Under the pieces are notes generated by a model. The model was given only the letters and a program-made list of their open reading frames with translations, ran no database searches and was not told the DNA's origin. This document shows positions 30,692 through 36,414 of a stretch of DNA of 36,414 nt, one piece after another (the stretch's first letter is position 1; each line of letters starts with the position of its first letter). Location: assembly GCA_016180755.1 (NCBI GenBank), contig JACPAO010000064.1:1-36414 (forward strand), read 5' to 3'. The DNA comes from Methanobacteriota archaeon (lineage in GTDB: Archaea; Thermoplasmatota; E2; JACPAO01). The position numbers and the translations under genes are program-made.

Positions 30692-33610
30692 ATGAACCAG
30701 ACGTACGTCCGCGCCCTCACATTCGTAGGATGCCTCTTCCTGGCCGCCGCCCTTTTCGGCGCGAGCCCGCCGGCCGACGCGCAGTCGGCCAGCGGGGACC
30801 AGAGGATGAGCGACGGGTCCCGCACCATCGACCAGACGGGCCTGCTGAACCCCCCCGCGAAGTCCCTCAGCGGCCTCGTGGACAACACGTTCCGCGGGAC
30901 GTACTCGCCGAGCGCCACGGGGACGCTCGACCAGGAGGCGACGCTCTTCTGGACCCTCGACGGCACGAACCCGGGATCCGGGACGACGACGAAGAAGGAG
31001 ATCTCGTGCGTAGGGGCGCCCTGCGTCCCGGGCCAGTTGGAGTACAGCGGAGCCCTCACGGCGACCGACTTCGCGGCGGCCCCGCCGAACGCCGAGGTCC
31101 GCTTCATCCTCCAGATCCGCGATGCCGCGAACGCCAACGTCATGTGTGACCCGGTGCCGAACGCCGTCGCCTGCCCCGCGAGCGCGGGCACGTACTACTT
31201 CTACCGCATCGACCGGACCAAGCCGCTCGTCGATGCGGCGGCGGCCCTCCCGGCGAAGGTCGCGGGCTCCTCCGTCGATGCCGGCATCACGACGGACGAC
31301 CGGACGCCGTTGCGGTTCGTCCTGCGCGACGACAACCGCGAGCAGCCCCTTAACGGCACGGCGGCCGCCACGGCGATCACGGTCGACGGCGTCGACAACA
31401 CGGCCCTGTTCAAGCGGACCGACCTCACGCCGCACGCGTTCCAGTTCGACTTCGACTACACGAAGGTCTCGGCGAGCTTCAAGTGGAGCCACCAGCCCCA
31501 CAAGATCGTCGTCACGGGCAAGGACCTCGCGAACAACCAGGTGGACACGGCGAAGAACAGCTTCACGTTCCACGTCGACACGACGCCCCCCACCATCCCG
31601 GCGACCGCCATCACGGCCGTACCGAACGCGGGCCTCCCGGGGTCGCAGACGCAGCTTCCCATCACCGCGCGCGGCGTGAACGTGACGGTCAAGTCGGACG
31701 TCACCGACGTGAGCCTCGACACAAACTCGAAGACGAACGTCTTCGCGCAGCACTTCAACGCGACCGTCGGCGCGGTCTCGCCGCTCTTTCCCCTCACCTA
31801 CAACCCGACGAGCAAGCTGTGGGAGTCGACGGGCGTGACCATCCCCCTCACGTGGCCGGCGCAGGAGTTCCGTGTCCACACGCGGATCATCGCGACGGAC
31901 CTCGCCGCGAACGTCGGGTTGAACGTCACGGCGAAGGAGCAGTTCATCATCGACCCGATCCCGCCCTCCGTGACGGAGGCCCCGCCACCTCCGAGCTTCA
32001 TCCTCGACAAGGACTACAAGGTCCGCGCCACGATCAAGGACGGGACCGGCCTCGACACGAACAAGCTCCTCGTCCGGTTCAGCAACACGACCGGCGGGTT
32101 CAAGGCCGCGCTTCCCGCCTCGGTGACGAAGATCAACCAGAACACGTTCGAAGGGAAGATGGCGCGGGAAGGCCAGACCGACAACTGGACGTTCACGATC
32201 CCCGCGCCCAAGCCGGACTCGGTCATCACGTACTTCGTGAGCGCGACGGACAAGGCGGGCGGCGTCACCAACACGACGCTCCGGACCCTCACGGTCGACA
32301 CGAACGGCCCGCTTCTTGCCGAGGTCGACGCGAAGACGTTCCGCGCGGGCGAACCCTACGTGTTCACGGTCACGGCCACCGACGCAGGCATCGGCGTGAA
32401 CGCCTCCACGGTGAAGCTCTTCTTCGCGACCTCTGGGACGACGTTCTCCCCCCTCCCCATGGCGCAGGTCGGCACGACCTCGACCTTCACGGGGACGATC
32501 AGCCAGGCCGTCGCGGACGCCACGACGATCAAGTACTACTTCGAGGCGTTGGACCTCCTTGGTACGAAGGGGATGCTCGGCGAGCCGACGGGGGACAAGC
32601 ACCGGAACACGACCGTCGACAAGTCGCCCCCCACGACGCTCCAGCTCACGGCGCCCGCGAACGCGACCACGACGACGTTCCCGGTCAAGTGGAACGCGAC
32701 GGACGCAGGTAGCGGCGTCGCGAGCTTCACGATCCAGGCGCGGCTTGCCGACCCCGGGAAGACCCCCAGCATCTGGGTCACGTTCCTGAACGCGACCACG
32801 CTCCGCGAGACGGACTTCTGCGGCGAGGGCAACCACACGTACGAGTTCCGGGGCTTCGCGACCGACAACGTCTCGAACAGCGCGCCCGTCCCCACCGCGG
32901 CCCAGGCGACGACGGTCGTCACGGGGGCCGGCTGCCCGGAGGGCGTCGTCGTCGCCGTCACCTTCCCGACGACCGGGACCCGCGTCGACAACGCGCAGAC
33001 GACCCGGACGCTCCAGGTGCGCTACACGGCGGCCCCCACGCGCGGCCTCACGCCCGCCTCGGAGCTCAAGGTCCGCGTCCTCTACAGCCCCGACAACGGG
33101 GTCCACTTCTTCGAGCTCGCGAAGGACCTTTCCAACACGGGCTCGTATTCGCTCGACGTCGCCTCGCTCCCAAGCTGCAAGGCCTGCCTCGTGCGCGTCG
33201 AGGCCACGACGCTCTCGGGCGCGACCGCAAACGGCACGAGCGGCGTCTTCGTCGTCGCGGGCGGCTCCGCCACGGCCGACCTCGACGAGAACGGCCTCGC
33301 GGACTCGTGGGAGACGCGGTACGGTTCCCGGCTCGGGGAGATGGAGGCGGACGCGGACACCGACGAGGACGGCCTCTCCAACACCGACGAGGCGGCGGCC
33401 GGCACCGACCCCAACAACGCGGACACCGACGGCGACGGCTTCAGCGACCGGCTCGAGGTCCGAAGCGGCACGAACCCGCTTAGCGCCACGAGCGTCCCGA
33501 CGCCCGAGCAGGCCCGCTCCGAGCAGTTCACGCACTGGTACTGGAGCGTGCCCGCCCTGTTCCTCGTGACGGGGGTCCTCTTCTTCGTGGGCCTTGCGCG
33601 GAGGTGGTAG
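30692..33610 (+). CDS. Ig-like repeat surface protein with Ca loops and C-terminal TM anchor
   Basis: This 972-residue protein has a signal peptide (RALTFVGCLFLAAALFGA, ending ADAQ). A chain of Ig-like/bacterial-surface beta domains follows, with recurring DTTPPT, DTNGPLL and DKSPPTT borders and strands such as VFTVTATDAG and FPVKWNATDAGSG. Near the C-terminus come three calcium loops (DLDENGLADSWE at about 862, DTDEDGLSNTDE at about 888, DTDGDGFSDRLE at about 911), then a TM helix (WSVPALFLVTGVLFFVGLA) and RRW. Many NxT sequons suggest N-glycosylation. An in-frame ATG at 30647 lies over the TATA box and is rejected. The zinc-ribbon protein follows after 3 bp. Confidence 0.88.
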   Translation: MNQTYVRALTFVGCLFLAAALFGASPPADAQSASGDQRMSDGSRTIDQTGLLNPPAKSLSGLVDNTFRGTYSPSATGTLDQEATLFWTLDGTNPGSGTTTKKEISCVGAPCVPGQLEYSGALTATDFAAAPPNAEVRFILQIRDAANANVMCDPVPNAVACPASAGTYYFYRIDRTKPLVDAAAALPAKVAGSSVDAGITTDDRTPLRFVLRDDNREQPLNGTAAATAITVDGVDNTALFKRTDLTPHAFQFDFDYTKVSASFKWSHQPHKIVVTGKDLANNQVDTAKNSFTFHVDTTPPTIPATAITAVPNAGLPGSQTQLPITARGVNVTVKSDVTDVSLDTNSKTNVFAQHFNATVGAVSPLFPLTYNPTSKLWESTGVTIPLTWPAQEFRVHTRIIATDLAANVGLNVTAKEQFIIDPIPPSVTEAPPPPSFILDKDYKVRATIKDGTGLDTNKLLVRFSNTTGGFKAALPASVTKINQNTFEGKMAREGQTDNWTFTIPAPKPDSVITYFVSATDKAGGVTNTTLRTLTVDTNGPLLAEVDAKTFRAGEPYVFTVTATDAGIGVNASTVKLFFATSGTTFSPLPMAQVGTTSTFTGTISQAVADATTIKYYFEALDLLGTKGMLGEPTGDKHRNTTVDKSPPTTLQLTAPANATTTTFPVKWNATDAGSGVASFTIQARLADPGKTPSIWVTFLNATTLRETDFCGEGNHTYEFRGFATDNVSNSAPVPTAAQATTVVTGAGCPEGVVVAVTFPTTGTRVDNAQTTRTLQVRYTAAPTRGLTPASELKVRVLYSPDNGVHFFELAKDLSNTGSYSLDVASLPSCKACLVRVEATTLSGATANGTSGVFVVAGGSATADLDENGLADSWETRYGSRLGEMEADADTDEDGLSNTDEAAAGTDPNNADTDGDGFSDRLEVRSGTNPLSATSVPTPEQARSEQFTHWYWSVPALFLVTGVLFFVGLARRW

Positions 33611-33613
33611 TCG

Positions 33614-34204
33614 GTGGAACGCACCGCCCTCCGACGCTCGGCGAGCGTGTTCTTCGGGATCGCGATCCTCGTCGTCCTTTTCAGCGCCTACGTGGCCCTC
33701 GTGTACCACGGCGACATCGACGAAGGCGCCTCGTGGGTGGTCGACCTCGACTTCGATGTGTGGATCTCGATCTTCGCGGTGACGCTCGCCGTCATCTTCG
33801 CGGTCCTCTTGATCATGTTCCTCGTGCCGGCCTCGACGGGCGGCGGCCCCGCGCCCGCCCCGCCGACGGGCACGAGCGTCGTGCGCATCGACTGCACGAA
33901 CTGCCACCAACTGTACGAGATCGACGACACGGGCGAGCGCCCCCTCTTCCACACGTGCCCCCACTGCGGCTTCGTTGCCGAGATGGGCGGCGAACCGACC
34001 GCCGCGAGCGCCCCGGCGCCCTCGGCCCCCGTGCCCTCGGCGACGGCCACGACCGATGAGAAGGGCCCGATGGTGATCCGCTGCGGCAACTGCCAGACGA
34101 ACTTCGAGGTCCCGTTCACGACGGAACGGCCGCTCGTGACCGTCTGCACGAACTGCGGCCGCCGCGGGATCCTGAACGCGCCCGCCGCCGAGGCGTCCGC
34201 GTAA
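33614..34204 (+). CDS. Two-TM protein with two cytoplasmic zinc ribbons
   Basis: This 196-residue protein has TM helices at about 10-32 (ASVFFGIAILVVLFSAYVAL) and 50-72 (ISIFAVTLAVIFAVLLIMFL), joined by a short acidic outside loop, so both ends should be cytoplasmic. Two zinc ribbons follow: CTNC...CPHC (about 94-117) and CGNC...CTNC (about 156-180). They are separated by a Pro/Ala linker and followed by GRRGIL. The second ribbon shares C..C, FEV, VTVC and NCG..GIL with the tail of the 2425-residue protein. The GTG start lies 3 bp after the surface protein stop, with GGAGGTGG upstream, so the two are coexpressed. It is likely a membrane adaptor; the partner is unknown. Confidence 0.82.
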   Translation: MERTALRRSASVFFGIAILVVLFSAYVALVYHGDIDEGASWVVDLDFDVWISIFAVTLAVIFAVLLIMFLVPASTGGGPAPAPPTGTSVVRIDCTNCHQLYEIDDTGERPLFHTCPHCGFVAEMGGEPTAASAPAPSAPVPSATATTDEKGPMVIRCGNCQTNFEVPFTTERPLVTVCTNCGRRGILNAPAAEASA

Positions 34205-34216
34205 TCCGCGGGGACC

Positions 34217-34798
34217 TCACAGCCGGCGTCCGCGCACCCACGGTTCGTCGACGGGCACGAACACGAGGCCCGCCTCCACGAGGGGCAACGCGACGGTCCC
34301 TGCGATCTCGAGGAACCAGCCCGACTGGCCCGTGAACGTCGCGTTCCCGGTGAAGTCCGATCCCGTGTAGTGGAACTCGTCGAAGAAGTCCGTGTCCTGC
34401 GTGATCTCCTCCGGCCAGGCCGTCGCCGTGTAGAGGACGGCCGCGAGGCCCAGGGCGGCCGTGAGGACGCAGGCGCCCACGACCTGGCCGCGGGTGGCGG
34501 CCCGGCCGATCGTGGGAAGGAGCTCGAGCACGAGGGTCGCGAGGGCGGCCGCGGCCGCGAGGGTCGCGAGGATGCCGGTGAACAGGACCTCGTCGGAGAG
34601 GACGTCGCGGTCGGGCTGGTCGGCGAAGTCGCCCGCCCGGTAGGGCGCGACGGTCTCGGAGACGCCTTGGCCGAAGATGTCGAAGCGGACCTCCCACCAG
34701 GGAAGCCACAAGGCGGCGAGGGCGAGGAGGAGGGCGAAGCCGAGGATGCCGATGCGCATCCTCCGAGGTCGGCTGAGGAGTCGAGGTTGGAAGGCCAT
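34217..34798 (-). CDS. Small membrane protein with about four TM helices, unknown
   Basis: This protein of about 193 residues has an N-terminal TM (IGILGFALLLALAALWLPWW) and an outside loop with aromatic and acidic residues. Two adjacent helices follow (TGILATLAAAAALATLVLEL, then VVGACVLTAALGLAAVLY), then a second loop with NAT and a last helix (IAGTVALPLVEAGLVFVPV). The ATG at 34798 lies 27 bp from a CCTAAAAG TATA box, arguing for a leaderless start here rather than at the farther ATG. It is convergent with the zinc-ribbon gene, 12 bp apart. No family was recognised. Confidence 0.65.
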   Translation of the reverse strand: MAFQPRLLSRPRRMRIGILGFALLLALAALWLPWWEVRFDIFGQGVSETVAPYRAGDFADQPDRDVLSDEVLFTGILATLAAAAALATLVLELLPTIGRAATRGQVVGACVLTAALGLAAVLYTATAWPEEITQDTDFFDEFHYTGSDFTGNATFTGQSGWFLEIAGTVALPLVEAGLVFVPVDEPWVRGRRL

Positions 34799-34820
34799 TT
34801 CCCGCGGCATGGCCTGGCCG

Positions 34821-34828
34821 CTTTTAGG
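34821..34828 (-). promoter_or_regulatory. TATA box of the 193-residue membrane protein
   Basis: CCTAAAAG on the minus strand lies 27 bp from the ATG at 34798, which fixes the preferred start. Confidence 0.5.
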
Positions 34829-34904
34829 TTGCTCCGATGCGCTCCCGGGGCGCCTCCCGGCGGGCGCGCGTCGCCGGGCCGCCTGGAGCTCAGGCAGGGC
34901 CGGC

Positions 34905-34975
34905 ATTTTTCACTGTTGTCTTTTCGTTGGTATGAATAACATGACAAACATTACAAGAAAAGTAATATCAGAAAT
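34905..34975. other. AT-rich island between the membrane protein and rps6e
   Basis: About 70 bp of strongly AT-rich sequence lies inside the 273-bp gap between genes. It holds ATTTTT near 34909, CTTTTCG, and a dyad ATTAC-AAGAAAA-GTAAT near 34950-34966. A short + frame from the ATG at 34931 has AT-rich first codons and then GC-rich ones, but I see no reason to call it a gene. The rest of the gap is plain GC-rich sequence up to the rps6e TATA box. Confidence 0.4.
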
Positions 34976-35036
34976 GGCACGGGCGGGCGCAACGGGCTCC
35001 GCGACGCTGGCCGGCGCGTCCTCCTCCCGGAAGCGC

Positions 35037-35044
35037 TTAAATAG
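35037..35044 (+). promoter_or_regulatory. TATA box of rps6e
   Basis: TTAAATAG after GAAGCGC (BRE-like) lies about 31 bp before the ATG at 35072, so rps6e is leaderless or nearly so. Confidence 0.65.
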
Positions 35045-35046
35045 GA

Positions 35047-35071
35047 GGCGGGACTGCGGAAGAATCCCGCC
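35047..35071 (+). repeat. 7-bp inverted repeat abutting the rps6e start codon
   Basis: GGCGGGA (35047-35053) and TCCCGCC (35065-35071) form a perfect dyad between the TATA box and the ATG. It is placed to act as an operator over the transcription start. Confidence 0.5.
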
Positions 35072-35455
35072 ATGGCCGAATTCAAGTGCATCGTGAGCCA
35101 CGAGGGCAAATCCTTCAACGTCGCGGTCAAGGGCCACCACGCGAACGCGCTCGTGGGGAAGAAGATCGGGGACGACGTCGACGGGCTGTTCGTGAAGCTC
35201 CCCGGCTACAAGCTCCAGATCACGGGCGGCTCCGACAAGGAGGGCTTCGCCATGCGGCCCGACCTTCCCGGCATCGCGCGCCGACGCATCCTCGCGGTCG
35301 AGGGCCACGGCTTCCACCCGGAACGCAAGGGGCTAAGGCGCCGACGCTCCGCGCGCGGCAACACGATCACGCTCGACATCGTCCAGGTGAACCTCAAGGT
35401 CACCAAGGCCGGCGGCAAGCCGGTCCCGGACATGTTGGCGGAAGCGAAGGAATAG
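35072..35455 (+). CDS. rps6e: 30S ribosomal protein eS6
   Basis: This 127-residue protein of the archaeal small ribosomal subunit carries the family core: LPGYKLQITGGSDKEGF (42-58), then MRPDLPG, the basic RRRRSARGNTI (near 90-100) and DIVQVNLKV. Its length is typical of archaeal eS6. It is transcribed from its own TATA box, not embedded in a large ribosomal operon in this window. The ATG at 35072 is unambiguous from the conserved N-terminus and promoter spacing. Confidence 0.96.
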   Translation: MAEFKCIVSHEGKSFNVAVKGHHANALVGKKIGDDVDGLFVKLPGYKLQITGGSDKEGFAMRPDLPGIARRRILAVEGHGFHPERKGLRRRRSARGNTITLDIVQVNLKVTKAGGKPVPDMLAEAKE

Positions 35456-35542
35456 TCGCGGCGCCGGGCCGGTCCATTCGGGTTCGCGGCCCGACGTCGA
35501 TGGCTGCGTTTGCCCCCAGGCAAGCTCGTCTCGGGCGACGCC

Positions 35543-35953
35543 CTACCGCGGCTCGTGGAGCACCTGCACGGCGACGCCCTGTCGGTTCTTGAAGAGGGGC
35601 CGGTCGTGGGTGAGGAGTTTCGCCCCCAGGCCCTTCGCCTGGGCGAGGAGGATCGCGTCGGCGAGGCTGAAGTCCCGGCGGTGGGAGCGCTCGGCGGCGT
35701 GGATGCGCCCCGCGAGGGCGAACACCTCCTCGGAGGGCACGAGCACATCCGAGGCCTCGTGCACCTTTCGGACGACCCAGTCGACGCGATGGCCGAGGCC
35801 GCGGCGTGCGAGGATGCTGTGGAGTTCCGCGATGGAGACGGCGGACGTCGCGATCTTGTTCCGTGGGTTGTGCCGGATGCCGTCCACGACCGGGTGGGGG
35901 CCGCCGCGGGACGCCAGGGAATGCCATACGCTCGTGTCGAAGAGCCAGTTCAG
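35543..35953 (-). CDS. vapC: PIN-domain toxin, VapC type, with non-AUG start
   Basis: This PIN ribonuclease of about 136 residues has Asp6 (NWLFDTSVW), Glu43 (SIAELHSIL), Asp99 (SLADAILLA) and Asp117 (THDRPLF). To include the first catalytic Asp the protein must begin at CTG 35953, because an in-frame TGA lies three codons upstream and no ATG, GTG or TTG intervenes. The CTG overlaps the antitoxin stop (CTGA), exactly as TTG does in the other VapBC pair. If it starts instead at the GTG near 35887, Asp6 is lost and the toxin would be dead. Confidence 0.82.
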   Translation of the reverse strand: MNWLFDTSVWHSLASRGGPHPVVDGIRHNPRNKIATSAVSIAELHSILARRGLGHRVDWVVRKVHEASDVLVPSEEVFALAGRIHAAERSHRRDFSLADAILLAQAKGLGAKLLTHDRPLFKNRQGVAVQVLHEPR

Positions 35954-36165
35954 TCGCGCTCACGCCCCCGGCTCCAGGAGCGGTCCCAGTCCCCTAGCTC
36001 GGGGAGCGACCCGGAGAGCTCGTCGAAGGCCTGGTCCCGGCCGGTGAACACGACGACCCGCTCGTCGCCGGGCTTGAGGCGCTCGCGGTCGACCACGTCC
36101 TTCGGGATGGTGGCGATGAGGCTTCCGCCCGCGCTCCTGAATCTAATACGTGCCGTAGTCGACAT
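35950..36165 (-). CDS. vapB: AbrB-type antitoxin (VapB)
   Basis: This 71-residue antitoxin has a swapped-hairpin AbrB/SpoVT DNA-binding domain: RIRFRSAGGSLIATIPKDVV (6-25), then LKPGDERVVVF. Its acidic/aromatic C-terminal tail (ELGDWDRSWS) should bind the toxin. It overlaps the toxin start by the shared TGA. The ATG at 36165 lies about 30 bp from a GGATAAGT TATA box, with GATAC direct repeats in between as a probable operator. It belongs to a different antitoxin family from the pair at 15.5 kb. Confidence 0.85.
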   Translation of the reverse strand: MSTTARIRFRSAGGSLIATIPKDVVDRERLKPGDERVVVFTGRDQAFDELSGSLPELGDWDRSWSRGRERD

Positions 36166-36166
36166 T

Positions 36167-36199
36167 GATACCTTAAATGATACTTTCTCCTACTTATCC
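36167..36199 (-). promoter_or_regulatory. Promoter/operator of the AbrB-type vapBC pair
   Basis: The TATA box GGATAAGT (minus strand, 36192-36199) is followed by two GATAC direct repeats (36167-36171 and 36179-36183, 12 bp apart) just upstream of the ATG. These are likely binding sites for the AbrB dimer. Confidence 0.5.
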
Positions 36200-36414
36200 T
36201 TTCGTCCTCACCGCGAGGGCTATGTCGGTTCGCAGCCCGACGGGGCCGTTGGATGCCGGGGGAATCGATGCGGAGCGGTCATGCCTGTTTTGGTAGCCAC
36301 GTTTGCGGGAGAGGGCCGCCCGACGGGTCAGACGGCGCCGCGGCGGCCAGGTGCTCGCGGAAGGGCGGGCTGCAGGTGAGCCTGGGGCTCAGGGTGGTGA
36401 ACATGTGGCGCGAA
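36200..36414. other. Right edge, unresolved
   Basis: No confident gene is seen. A minus-strand frame from the edge to a TGA at 36279-36281 (ending PQTWLPKQA) could be the C-terminus of a gene starting outside. A + frame of 32 codons from 36281 is equally unsupported. Confidence 0.25.

Noticed and set aside
30311-33964. Long open frame (1217 codons) on the minus strand opposite the Ig-like gene
   Set aside because: It is a GC-driven shadow: the composition is dominated by Arg, Asp and Val, and the + strand has a signal peptide, domains and a TM anchor in order.
1-36414. Haloarchaeal origin suggested by high GC
   Set aside because: Cytoplasmic proteins such as eS6 and TyrRS are not strongly acidic, as halophile proteins would be.
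1-36414. Insertion sequences, integrases or phage genes
   Set aside because: I saw no transposase, integrase, terminal repeats or att-like duplication of the tRNA-Pro end.

Overview
The window looks like a stretch of a high-GC archaeal chromosome (G+C roughly two thirds, judged by eye). The archaeal marks are a ribosomal protein eS6, an archaeal/eukaryal-type tyrosyl-tRNA synthetase, the archaeal DTD2-type D-aminoacyl-tRNA deacylase, a tRNA-Pro without encoded CCA, and many TATA boxes about 25-30 bp upstream of start codons (leaderless promoters). The proteins are not strongly acidic, so a haloarchaeon is unlikely. The mix of membrane-bound winged-helix regulators, very large surface proteins and high GC fits a Thermoplasmatota-like euryarchaeote, but that placement is inference.

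Positions 1-17.7 kb are mixed metabolic, translation and regulatory genes. They hold a partial haloalkane-dehalogenase-like hydrolase; a metallophosphoesterase; a translationally coupled aguB-aguA pair (agmatine to putrescine); small membrane proteins; a membrane-anchored tandem winged-helix regulator; a Thr-rich surface protein; tRNA-Pro(CGG); an EcsC-like protein; tyrS; a DUF420-like membrane protein; a methyltransferase; a PKD lipoprotein; dtdA; a second membrane-anchored tandem winged-helix regulator; a VapBC pair; a stand-alone asparagine-synthase-like domain; and an AAA-type ATPase with a degenerate P-loop.

Positions 17.7-34.2 kb are a cell-surface region on the + strand: a 2425-residue protein with about 11 ETG..TG.F repeats and a cytoplasmic zinc ribbon; a 1677-residue secreted protein with calcium loops and a Cys-paired helical repeat; a 972-residue Ig-like/calcium-loop protein with a C-terminal membrane anchor; and, 3 bp after it, a two-TM protein carrying two zinc ribbons. 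One of those ribbons is clearly related to the tail of the 2425-residue protein. This shared cytoplasmic ribbon linking surface-protein genes is the best candidate for an undescribed system here.

Positions 34.2-36.4 kb hold a small membrane protein, an AT-rich island, rps6e with its own promoter, a second VapBC pair and an unresolved right edge.

Two genome-scale patterns stand out. First, seven T6-7 tracts lie in coding sequence in the first 12.7 kb, all with T on the + strand whatever the gene direction. Second, most housekeeping genes look leaderless, while the three giant surface genes have Shine-Dalgarno-like sites and longer leaders. Start codons and domain calls come from reading the sequence only; no database search was possible.
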